From the NCBI GenBank assembly GCA_014843695.1, contig CM026387.1:80717128-80781127 (forward strand): 64,000 bases of DNA, in the 5' to 3' direction. Position 1 is the first letter of the stretch, and each line of letters starts with the position of its first letter. The stretch is from Archivesica marissinica (taxonomy: Eukaryota > Mollusca > Bivalvia > Venerida > Vesicomyidae). Of the stretch, positions 12,551-25,500 are shown in pieces. Below the pieces are notes generated by a model, which had not been told where the DNA came from, ran no database searches, and was given only the letters and a program-made list of their open reading frames with translations. Position numbers and translations under genes: made by a program.

Positions 12551-12932
12551 GATCCAGTTCTTTCATCCAAACATACCATGTAATCCAGTTCCTTCAACCA
12601 AACATAGTATGTAATCCAGTTCTTTCATCCAAACATAGTATGTAATCCAGTTCTTTCATCCAAACATACCATGTAATCCAGTTCTTTCATCCAAATATAC
12701 CATGTAATCCAATTATTTCATCCAAATATACCATGTAATCCAGTTCTTTCATCCAAACATAGTATGTAATCCAGTTCTTTCATCCAAATATACCATGTAA
12801 TCCAGTTCTTTCATCCAAATATACCATGTAATCCAGTTCTTTCATCCAAATATACCATGTAATCCAGTTCCTTCAACCAAACATACCATGTAATCCAGTT
12901 CTTTCATCCAAATATACCATGTAATCCAGTTC
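12551..12932. repeat. 31-bp minisatellite
   Basis: About 12 copies of a 31-bp unit with core tgtaatccagttctttcatc, with two main variants (cataccatg and catagtatg). It runs directly into the 36-bp array on its right. Confidence 0.95.
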
Positions 12933-13090
12933 CATAACATTGTAATACAGATAGAGGTAGAACATACTCATAACATTGTAATACAGATAGAGGTAGAACA
13001 TAATCATAACATTGTAATACAGATAGAGGTAGAACATAATCATAACATTGTAATACAGATATGGGTAGAAGACAATCATAACATTGTAAT
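12933..13090. repeat. 36-bp minisatellite
   Basis: Four and a half copies of a 36-bp unit with core cataacattgtaatacagat. It ends in an (AAT)n microsatellite. Confidence 0.95.
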
Positions 13091-13110
13091 AATAATAATA
13101 ATAATAATAT
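13088..13110. repeat. (AAT)n microsatellite
   Basis: Seven to eight AAT triplets mark the junction between the 36-bp array and the sequence to the right. Confidence 0.95.
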
Positions 13111-13370
13111 CAGTCTGCAGACTCGTGATATAGATTCAGTCCTCAACATCATGTATAATTATGTTCTTTGTATGTATACGTTTATGTATGTGTATATGCA
13201 TGTGTGTACTGCTATATGTATATATATGTGTATGTATGTGTATATATATATAACGCATTGTATATTCTGTAAATGTGTGCGCTCCTGTGTAATTTGTATA
13301 TTCCTATATGTAAATATTTACTGTTGTGCTCTGCTATAATTGGAGGAAATAAAAGTTATTATTATTATTA
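13111..13370 (+). mobile_element. Possible 3' tail of a non-LTR retrotransposon
   Basis: A TG/TA-rich stretch ends with an AATAAA signal (near 13348) immediately followed by (TTA)n at 13356-13370. Short ATT-type tails after a terminal A-rich signal are typical of CR1-like LINE 3' ends. No coding sequence remains; a small open frame at 13151-13339 is low-complexity. Confidence 0.35.
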
Positions 13371-13551
13371 GTTAGACATGGGTTTGCCAGTCTAGACAGC
13401 AGCCAGATAGTATGGTGTGCCACCTTCCACATTAAGTGTCATTTCTGCTCATGACTTGTAAACCTCATATTGAGAAGTAATCATAATTTGTTTGTGTTAA
13501 ATTCAGCCATTGCAAGTAACAATTATTACAAGGCAAATGTAGCAATGATGA

Positions 13552-14258
13552 ACAATCATAGTAAATGTACCTCATTAGTTAGGAGAACCAATCACAATAC
13601 ATGTACCACACAATAGTTAGGAGAACCAATCACAATACATGTACCACACAATAGTTAGGAGAACCAATCACAATACATGTACCACACAATAGTTAGGAGA
13701 ACCAATCACAATGCATGTACCACACAATAGTTAGGAGAACCAATCACAATACATGTACCACACAATAGTTAGGAGAACCAATCACAATACATGTACCACA
13801 CAATAGTTAGGAGAACCAATCACAATACATGTACCACACAATAGTTAGGAGAACCAATCACAATACATGTACCACACAATAGTTAGGAGAACCAATCACA
13901 TACATGTACCACACAATAGTTAGGAGAACCAATCACAATACATGTACCACACAATAGTTAGGAGAACCAATCACAATACATGTACCACACAATAGTTAGG
14001 AGAACCAATCACAATACATGTACCACACAATAGTTGGAGAACCAATCATACATGTACCACCAATGTTAGGAGAACCAATCACAATGCATGTACCACACAA
14101 TAGTTAGGAGAACCAATCACAATACATGTACCACACAATAGTTAGGAGAACCAATCACAATACATGTACCACACAATAGTTAGGAGAACCAATCACAATA
14201 CATGTACCACACAATAGTTAGGAGAACCAATCACAATACATGTACCACACAATAGTTA
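13552..14258. repeat. 38-bp minisatellite
   Basis: About 18 copies of a 38-bp unit with core acatgtaccacacaatagtt, highly uniform apart from a few deletions near 14030-14070. It abuts the 44-bp repeats that carry the exon w5 donor. Confidence 0.97.
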
Positions 14259-14402
14259 AAACATTCATACCTTCCACCATTATTAGCTATGTGTAATGTA
14301 TAAAACATTCATACCTTCCACCATTATTAGCTATGTGTAATGTATAAAACATTCATACCTTCCACCATTATTAGCTATGTGTAATGTATAAAACATTCAT
14401 AC
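14258..14402. repeat. 44-bp tandem repeat carrying the exon w5 donor
   Basis: Three copies of a 44-bp unit follow exon w5 in gene direction. Each contains ATAATGGTGGAAGGTATGAA, that is, the last 12 exon bases (one base of the wider match differs) followed by the donor. The real exon end has GATAATGGTGGAAG|GTATGAATG. The three downstream copies are therefore perfect decoy donors within 140 bp of the real one. Confidence 0.96.
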
Positions 14403-14551
14403 CTTCCACCATTATCTTGTGCTAATGTGTGCTGTACAAGGCGAGAAAGGTTGTGTAGGTATCCTGGCATATAAACCACAATGTCTTCAGACATCCCCAC
14501 AGTTATGTTAGCCACTGATAATATACTGTTTAACAGTTGTAACCAATCTAC
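14403..14551 (-). CDS. Exon w5 of M13 peptidase (ECE-like)
   Basis: This 149-nt exon starts in phase 0 after acceptor ttatgtgtttgcag and ends two bases into a codon at donor GAAG|GTATGA. It encodes VDWLQLLNSILSVANIT, then SEDIVVYMPGYLHNLSRLV and QHTLAQDNGG. The DIVVY-x-P-x-YL motif is the conserved strand-helix element of M13 peptidases (VVVYAPEYL in neprilysin). NIT and NLS are possible glycosylation sites. The final AG plus the first G of exon w6 gives arginine. A start codon seen at 14563 in the same frame is intronic and the exon is internal. Confidence 0.92.
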
Positions 14552-14670
14552 CTGCAAACACATAATTATGCAATGTAGTTGTAATAGTCGGCAAAAACTT
14601 GTATAGATTTCATGTTAATTAATATGCATTTATAGAAAGCTTTATTAGTTGAATTTATAGAATTCCTAAT

Positions 14671-16000
14671 TGCAGCATAGTCACTATCATGCTAGAATTG
14701 CAGCATATCACTATCATAGTGCTAGAATTGCAGCATATCACTATCATGCTAGAATTGCAGCATATCACTATCATAGTGCTAGAATTGCAGCATAGTCACT
14801 ATCATAGGGCTAGAATTGCAGCATATCACTATCATAGGGCTAGAATTGCAGCATATCACTATCATAGTGCTAGAATTGCAGCATATCACTATCATAGTGC
14901 TAGAATTGCAGCATATCACTATCATTGGGCTAGAATTGCAGCATATCACTATCATAGGGCTAGAATTGCAGCATATCACTATCATAGTGCTAGAATTGCA
15001 GCATATCACTATCATATGGCTAGAATGCAGCATATCACTATCATGCTAGAATTGCAGCATATCACTATCATAGTGCTAGAATTGCAGCATATCACTATCA
15101 TACTAGAATTGCAGCATATCACTATCATAGGGCTAGAATTGCAGCATATCACTATCATTGTGCTAGAATTGCAGCATATCACTATCATAGTGCTAGAATT
15201 GCAGCATATCACTATCATAGTGCTAGAATTGCAGCATATCACTATCATACTAGAATTGCAGCATATCACTATCATAGTGCTAGAATTGCAGCATATCACT
15301 ATCATAGTGCTCGAATTGCAGCATATCACTATCATAGTGCTAGAATTGCAGCATATCACTATCATAGTGCTATAATTGCAGCATATCACTATCATAGTGC
15401 TAGAATTGCAGCATATCACTATCATAGTGCTAGAATTGCAGCATATCACTATCATAGTGCTAGAATTGCAGCATATCACTATCATTGTGCTAGAATTGCA
15501 GCATATCACTATCATAGTGCTAAAATTGCAGCATATCACTAGCATAGTGCTAGAATTACAACATATTCACACTCATAGTGCTAGAATTGCAGCATATCAC
15601 TATCATATTGCTAGAATTGCAGTATATCACTATCATAGTGCAAGAATTGCATCATATCACTATCAGTGCTAGAATTGCAGCATATCACTATCATAGTGCT
15701 AGAATTGCAACATATCACTATTACAGTGCTAGAATTGCAGCATATCACTATTATAGTGCTAGAATTGCAGCGTATCACTATCCTAGTGCTAGAATTGCAG
15801 CATATCACTATCAGTGCTAGAATTGCAGCATATCACTAGTATAGTGCTAGAATTGCAGCATATCACTATCATAGTGCTAGAATTGCAGCATATCACTATC
15901 ATAGTGCTAGAATTGCATCATATCACTATCAGTGCTAGAATTGCAGCATATCACTATTATAGTGCTAGAATTGCAGCATATCACTATCATAGTGCTAGAA
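14671..16000. repeat. 30-bp minisatellite upstream of exon w5
   Basis: About 44 copies of a 30-bp unit with core ctagaattgcagcatatcac, some shortened by 3 bases. Because 30 is a multiple of three, open frames appear on both strands (up to 228 codons); these are artefacts. On the gene strand this is the acceptor side of the 30.6 kb intron. Confidence 0.97.
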
Positions 16001-16012
16001 ACACATGATTAA

Positions 16013-16483
16013 AGCGTCATTACATCGCAAAAACAAATACAATTCATTTTTTCACGTATAAATGCAATGCTACTACAAATTCTACCGAATACATTCGAAC
16101 ACTAACATTGAATCAACAAACAGTGTTTTTGTGGATTAAAAGTATGATTTCATATACATGCTCCTGAATTGACGGAGTATATACTAAATGTGAGATAATG
16201 TCGTTTAGAGATAATTTAACTTAGAATGGTCTACAAATAAATAGGCACAAATGTGAGATATAACGGTAAATCTGTACCATAAATCGTGTTATTCAGGATA
16301 CACTATCGTTGTATTACGCATGCATGTTTACATCATTTTGTTATGTCAACAAACTGCGTATATGACGTTTGTTTACTAGTTGAAATACTCAGTATTTGAG
16401 GCACATATATAGAAAACAATTATACCATATGTTAGGAAAATACATTCTGTCAAAATTTGTGTTGCCACTGATGTAGTGACGCT
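16013..16483. mobile_element. 471-bp inverted-repeat element with TTAA flanks
   Basis: The left end AGCGTCATTACATC and the right end GATGTAGTGACGCT are inverted repeats with one mismatch, each bordered by TTAA (16009-16012 and 16484-16487). The interior is AT-rich and has no meaningful open frame. This is a non-autonomous DNA transposon inserted between the 30-bp and 23-bp arrays. The superfamily is uncertain: TTAA suggests piggyBac, but the ends are not CCCTTT. Confidence 0.7.
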
Positions 16484-16539
16484 TTAACACAAGCAATTAG
16501 AAGAAAACTAAAATCAGAATCAGAGTTATCACTGGAGGT

Positions 16540-19500
16540 AATCTGCAATATGGGACAATATGGTACTGCTATCTGGGACAATATGATACTGATATCTGGG
16601 ACAATATGATACTACTATCTGGGACAATATGATACTGCTATCTGGGACAATATGATACTGCTATCTGGGACAATATGGTACTGCTATCTGGGACAATATG
16701 GTACTGCAATCTGGGACAATATGGTACTGCAATCTGGGACAATATGGTACTGCTATCTGGGACAATATGATACTGCTATCTGAGACAATATGATACTGCA
16801 ATCTGGGACAATATGATACTGCAATCTGGGACAATATGGTACTGCTATCTGGGACAATATGATACTGCTATCTGGGACAATATGGTACTGCTATCTGGGA
16901 CAATATGGTACTGCTATCTGGGACAATATGATACTGCAATCTGGGACAATATGGTACTGCTATCTGGGACAATATGGTACTGCTATCAGGGACAATATGG
17001 TACTGCTATCTGGGACAATATGGTACTGCTATCTGGGACAATATGATACTGCTATCTGGGACAATATGATACTGCAATCTGGGACAATATGATACTGCAA
17101 TCTGGGACAATATGGTACTGCTATTTGGGACAATATGATACTGCAATCTGGGACAATATGATACTGCAATCTGGGACAATATGACACTACTATCTGGGAC
17201 AATATGATACTGCAATCTGGGACAATATGATACTGCTATCTAGGACAATATGATACTGCTATCTGGGACAATATGATACTGCTATCTGGGACAACATGAT
17301 ACTGCAATCTGGGACAATATGGTACTGCAATCTGGGACAATATGGTACTGCTATCTGGGACAATATGATACTGCTATCTGAGACAATATGATACTGCAAT
17401 CTGGGACAATATGATACTGCAATCTGGGACAATATGGTACTGCTATCTGGGACAATATGATACTGCTATCTGGGACAATATGGTACTGCTATCTGGGACA
17501 ATATGGTACTGCTATCTGGGACAATATGATACTGCAATCTGGGACAATTTGGTACTGCTATCTGGGACAATATGGTACTGCTATCAGGGGCAATATGGTA
17601 CTGCTATCTGGGACAATATGGTACTGCTATCTGGGACAATATGATACTGCTATCTGGGACAATATGATACTGCAATCTGGGACAATATGATACTGCAATC
17701 TGGGACAATATGGTACTGCTATTTGGGACAATATGATACTGCAATCTGGGAAAATATGATACTGCAATCTGGGACAATATGACACTACTATCTGGGACAA
17801 TATGATACTGCAATCTGGGACAATATGATACTGCTATCTAGGACAATATGATACTGCAATCTGGGACAATATGATACTGCTATCTGGGACAATATGATAC
17901 TGCAATCTGAGACAATATGATACTGCAATCTGGGACAATATGATACTGCTATCTGGGACAATATGGGACAGTATGGCACTACTATCTAGGACAATATGGT
18001 ACTGCTATCTGGGACAATATGGTACTGCTATCTGGGTCAATATGGGACAATATCGTATTGCTATCTGGGACAATATGGGACAATATGGTACTGCTATCTG
18101 GGACAATATGGTACTGCTATCTGGGACAATATGATACTGCTATCTGGGACAACATGATACTGCTATCTGGGACAATATGGGACAATATGGTACTGCTATC
18201 TGGGACAATATGGGACAATATGGTACTGCTATCTGGGACAATATGGGACAATATGGTACTGCTATCTGGGACAATATGGGACTATATAGTACTGCTATGT
18301 GGGACAATATGGGACAATATGGTACTGCTTTCTGGGACAATATGATACTGCTATCTGGGACAACATGATACTACTATGTGGGACAATATGGGGCAATATG
18401 GTACTGCTATCTGGGACAATATGGGACTGCTATCTGGGACAATATGGTACTGCTATCTGGGACAATATGATACTGCTATCTGGGACAATATGATACTGCA
18501 ATCTGGGACAATATGATACTGCAATCTGGGACAATATGGTACTGCTATTTGGGACAATATGATACAGCAATCTGGGACAATATGATACTGCAATCTGGGA
18601 CAATATGGTACTGCTATCTGGGACAATATTATACTGCTATCTGGGACAATATGATACTGCAATCTGGGACAATATGATACTGCAATCTGGGACAATATGG
18701 TACTGCTATTTGGGACAATATGATACTGCAATCTAGGACAATATGATACTGCAATCTGGGACAATATGATACTGCTATCTGGGACAATATGATACTGCTA
18801 TCTGGGACAATATGATACTGCAATCTGGGACAATATGATACTGCTATCTGGGACAATATGATACTGCTATCTGGGACAATATGATACTGCTATCTGGGAC
18901 AATATGATACTGCTATCTGGGAAAATATGATACTGCTATCTGGGATAATATGATACTGCTATCTGGGAAAATATGATACTGCAATCTGGGACAATATGAT
19001 ACTGATATCTGGGACAATATGATACTGCTATCTGGGACAATATGATACTGCAATCTGGGACAATATGATACTGCTATCTGGGACAATATGGGACAGTATG
19101 GTACTACTATCTAGTACAATATGGTACTGCTATCTGGGACAATATGGTACTGCTATCTGGGACAATATGGTACTGCTATCTGGGTCAATATCGGACAATA
19201 TCGTACTGCTATCTGGGACAATATGGGACAATATGGTACTGCTATCTGGGACATTATGGTACTGCTATCTGGGACAATATGATACTGCTATCTGGGACAA
19301 CATGAAACTGCTATCTGGGACAATATGGGACAATATGGTACTGCTATCTGGGACAATATGGGACAATATGGTACTGCTATCTGGGACAATATGGTACTGC
19401 TATCTGGGACAATATGGGACAATATAGTACTGCTATCTGGGACAATATGGTACTGCTATCTGGGACAATATGGTACTGCTATCTGGGACAATATGGTACT

Positions 19501-22500
19501 GCTATCTGGGACAATATGGTACTAGTATCTGGGACAATATGGTACTGCTATTTGGGACAATATGGTACTGCTATCTGGGACAATATGGTACTGCTATCTG
19601 GGACAATATGATACTGCTATCTGGGACAATATGATACTGATATCTGGGACAATATGATACTGCAATCTGGGTCAATATGGTACTGCTATCTGGGACAATA
19701 TGATACTGCTATCTGGGACAATATGGTACTGCTATCTGGGACAATATGGTACTGCTATCTGGGACAATATGATACTGCAATCTGGGACAATATGGTACTG
19801 CTATCTGGGACAATATGGTACTGCTATCTGGGACAATATGGTACTGCTATCTGGGACAATATGGTACTGCTATCTGGGACAATATGATACTGCAATCTGG
19901 GACAATATGATACTGCAATCTGGGACAATATGGTACTGCTATTTGGGACAATATGATACTGCAATCTGGGACAATATGATACTGCAATCTGGGACAATAT
20001 GACACTACTATCTGGGACAATATGATACTGCAATCTGGGACAATATGATACTGCTATCTAGGACAATATGATACCGCTATCTGGGACAATATGATACTGC
20101 TATCTGGGACAACATGATACTGCAATCTGGGACAATATGATACTGCTATCTGGGACAATATGATACTGCAATCTGGGACAATATGATACTGCAATCTGGG
20201 ACAATATGATACTGCTATCTGGGACAATATGGGACAGTATGGTACTACTATCTAGGACAATATGGTACTGCTATCTGGGACAATATGGTACTGCTATCTG
20301 GGTCAATATGGGACAATATCGTACTGCTATCTGGGACAATATGGGACAATATGGTACTGCTATCTGGGACAATATGGGACAATATGGTACTGCTATCTGG
20401 GACAATATGATACTGCTATCTGGGACAACATGATACTGCTATCTGGGACAATATGGGACAATATGGTACTGCTATCTGGGACAATATGGGACAATATGGT
20501 ACTGCTATCTGGGACAATATCATACTGCTATCTGGGACAATATAGTACTGCTATCTGGGACAATATGGGACAATATGGTACTGCTTTCTGGGACAATATG
20601 ATACTGCTATCTGGGACAACATGATACTACTATCTGGGACAATATGGGGCAATATGGTACTGCTATCTGGGACAATATGGGACTGCTATCTGGGACAATA
20701 TGGTACTGCTATCTGGGACAATATCGTACTGCTATTTGGGAGAATATGGTACTGCTATCTGGGATAATATGGTACTGCTATTTGGGACAATATGGGCAAT
20801 ATGGTACTGCTATCTGGGACAATATGGTACTGCTATCTGGGACAATATGGTACTGCTATCTGGGACAATATGGTACTGCTATCTGGGACAATATGGTACT
20901 GCTATCTGGGACAATATGGTACTGCTATCTGGGACAATATGGTACTGCTATCTGGGTCAATATGGGACAATATCGTACTGCTATCTGGGACAATATGGGA
21001 CAATATGGTACTGCTATCTGGGACAATATGGTACTGCTATCTGGGACAATATGATACTGCTATCTGGGACAACATGATACTGCTATCTGGGACAATATGG
21101 GACAATATGGTACTGCTATCTGGGACAATATGGGACAATATGGTACTGCTATCTGGGACAATATGGTACTGCTATCTGGGACAATATGGGACAATATAGT
21201 ACTGCTATCTGGGACAATATGGTACTGCTTTCTGGGACAATATGATACTGCTATCTGGGACAACATGATACTACTATCTGGGACAATATGGGACAATATG
21301 GTACTGCTATCTGGGACAATATGGGACTGCTATCTGGGACAATATGGTACTGCTATCTGGGACAATATGGTACTGCTATCTGGGACAATATGGTACTGCT
21401 ATCTGGGACAATATGGTACTGCTATCTGGGACAATATGGTACTGCTATCTGGGACAATATGGTACTGCTATCTGGGACAATATGATACTGCTATCTGGGA
21501 CAATATGATACTGCTATCTGGGACAATATGATACTGCTATCTGGGACAATATGGTACTGCTATCTGGGACAATATGATACTGCTATCTGGGACAATATGG
21601 TACTGCTATCTGGGACAATATGGTACTGCTATCTGGGACAATATGATACTGCAATCTGGGACAATATGGTACTGCTATCTGGGACAATATGGTACTGCTA
21701 TCTGGGACAATATGGTACTGCTATCTGGGACAATATGATACTGCTATCTGGGACAATATGATACTGCTATCTGGGACAATATGATACTGCTATCTGGGAC
21801 AATATGGTACTGCTATCTGGGACAATATGATACTGCTATCTGGGACAATATGATACTGCTATCTGGGACAATATGATACTGCTATCTGGGACAATATGAT
21901 ACTGCTATCTGGGACAATATGATACTGCTATCTGGGACAATATGATACTGCTATCTGGGACAATATGATACTGCTATCTGGGACAATATGATACTGCTAT
22001 CTGGGACAATATGATACTGCTATCTGGGACAATATGATACTGCTATCTGGGACAATATGATACTGCTATCTGGGACAATATGGTACTGCTATCTGGGACA
22101 ATATGGGACAATATGGTACTGCTATCTGGGACAATATGGGACAATATGGTACTGCTATCTGGGACAATATGGTACTGCTATCTGGGACAATATGGGACAA
22201 TATGGTACTGCTATCTGGGACAATATGGTACTGCTATCTGGGACAATATGATACTGCTATCTGGGACAACATGATACTGCTATCTGGGACAATATGGGAC
22301 AATATGGTACTGCTATCTGGGACAATATGGGACTGCTATCTGGGACAATATGGTACTGCTATCTGGGACAATATGATACTGCTATCTGGGACAATATGGT
22401 ACTGCTATCTGGGACAATATGGTACTGCTATCTGGGACAATATGGTACTGCTATCTGGGACAATATGGTACTGCTATCTGGGACAATATGATACTGCTAT

Positions 22501-25500
22501 CTGGGACAATATGATACTGCTATCTGGGACAATATGGTACTGCTATCTGGGACAATATGGTACTGCTATCTGGGACAATATGGTACTGCTATCTGGGACA
22601 ATATGGTACTGCTATCTGGGACAATATGATACTGCTATCTGGGACAATATGGTACTGCTATCTGGGACAATATGGTACTGCTATCTGGGACAATATGGTA
22701 CTGCTATCTGGGACAATATGATACTGCTATCTGGGACAATATGATACTGCTATCTGGGACAATATGATACTGCTATCTGGGACAATATGATACTGCTATC
22801 TGGGACAATATGATACTGCTATCTGGGACAATATGATACTGCTATCTGGGACAATATGATACTGCTATCTGGGACAATATGATACTGCTATCTGGGACAA
22901 TATGGTACTGCTATCTGGGACAATATGATACTGCTATCTGGGACAATATGGTACTGCTATCTGGGACAATATGATACTGCTATCTGGGACAATATGGTAC
23001 TGCTATCTGGGACAATATGATACTGCTATCTGGGACAATATGGTACTGCTATCTGGGACAATATGGTACTGCTATCTGGGACAATATGATACTGCTATCT
23101 GGGACAATATGGTACTGCTATCTGGGACAATATGGTACTGCTATCTGGGACAATATGGTACTGCTATCTGGGACAATATGATACTGCTATCTGGGACAAT
23201 ATGGTACTGCTATCTGGGACAATATGGTACTGCTATCTGGGACAATATGATACTGCTATCTGGGACAATATGTACTGCTATCTGGGACAATATGTACTGC
23301 TATCTGGGACAATATGGTACTGCTATCTGGGACAATATGGTACTGCTATCTGGGACAATATGATACTGCTATCTGGGACAATATGGGACAATATGGTACT
23401 GCTATCTGGGACAATATGATACTGCTATCTGGGACAATATGATACTGCTATCTGGGACAATATGGGACATATGGTACTGCTATCTGGGACAATATGGGAC
23501 AATATGGTACTGCTATCTGGGACAATATGGTACTGCTATCTGGGACAATATGGGACAATATGGTACTGCTATCTGGGACAATATGATACTGCTATCTGGA
23601 CATTGGGACAATATGGTACTGCTATCTGGGACAATATGATACTGCTATCTGGGACAATATGGTACTGCTATCTGGGACAATATGATACTGCTATCTGGGA
23701 CAATATGATACTGCTATCTGGGACAATATGATACTGCTATCTGGGACAATATGGTACTGCTATCTGGGACAATATGGTACTGCTATCTGGGACAATATGG
23801 TACTGCTATCTGGGACAATATGATACTGCTATCTGGGACAATATGATACTGCAATCTGGGACAATATGATACTGCTATCTGGGACAATATGATACCGCTA
23901 TCTGGGACAATATGATACTGCTATCTGGGACAATATGATACTGCAATCTGGGACAATATGATACTGCTATCTGGGACAATATGATACTGCAATCTGGGAC
24001 AATATGATACTGCTATCTGGGACAATATGATACTGCTATCTGGGACAACATGGTACTGCTATCTGGGACAATATGATACTGCTATCTGGGACAATATGGT
24101 ACTGCTATCTGGGACAATATGATACTGCAATCTGGGACAATATGATACTGCTATCTAGGACAATATGATACCGCTATCTGGGACAATATGATACTGCTAT
24201 CTGGGACAACATGATACTGCAATCTGGGACAATATGACACTACTATCTGGGACAATATGACACTACTATCTGGGACAATATGATACTGCAATCTGGGACA
24301 ATATGATACTGCAATCTGGGACAATATGATACTGCTATCTGAGACAATATGGGACAGTATGGTACTACTATCTAGGACAATATGGTACTGCTATCTGGGA
24401 CAATATGGTACTGCTATCTGGGTCAATATGGGACAATATCGTACTGCTATCTGGGACAATATGGGACAATATGGTACTGCTATCTGGGACAATATGGGAC
24501 AATATGGTACTGCTATCTGGGACAATATGATACTGCTATCTGGACAACATGATACTGCTATCTGGGACAATATGGGACAATATGGTACTGCTATCTGGGA
24601 CAATATGGGACAATATGGTACTGCTATCTGGGACAATATCATACTGCTATCTGGGACAATATAGTACTGCTATCTGGGACAATATGGGACAATATGGTAC
24701 TGCTTTCTGGGACAATATGATACTGCTATCTGGGACAACATGATACTACTATCTGGGACAATATAGGGCAATATTGTACTGCTATCTGGGACAATATGGG
24801 ACTGCTATCTGGGACAATATGGTACTGCTATCTGGGACAATATCGTACTGCTATCTAGGAGAATATGGTACTGCTATCTGGGATAATATGGTACTGCTAT
24901 TTGGGACAATATGGTACTGCTATCTGGGACAATATGGTACTGCTATCTGGGACAATATGGTACTGCTATCTGGGACAATATGGTACTGCTATCTGGGACA
25001 ATATGGTACTGCTATCTGGGACAATATGGTACTGCTACTGGGACAATATGGTACTGCTATCTGGGACAATATGGGACAATATGGTACTGCTATCTGGGAC
25101 AATATGGTACTGCTATCTGGGACAATATGGTACTGCTATCTGGGACAATATGGTACTGCTATCTGGGACAATATGGTACTGCTATCTGGGAAAATATGGT
25201 ACTGCTATCTGGGACAATATGATACTGCTATCTGGGACAATATGATACTGCTATCTGGGACAATATGGTACTGCTATCTGGGACAATATGGGACAATATG
25301 GGACAATATGGTACTGCTATCTGGGACAATATGGTACTGCTATCTGGGACAGTATGGTACTGCTATCTGGGACAATATGGGACAATATGGTACTGCTATC
25401 TGGGACAATATGGGACAATATGGTACTGCTATCTGGGACAATATGGTACTGCTATCTGGGACAATATGGGACAATATGGTACTGCTATCTGGGACAATAT

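Noticed and set aside
13151..13339. 62-codon plus-strand frame with YMYVYMHVC composition
   Set aside because: Low-complexity TG/TA-rich sequence next to an (ATT)n tail; no similarity recognised.
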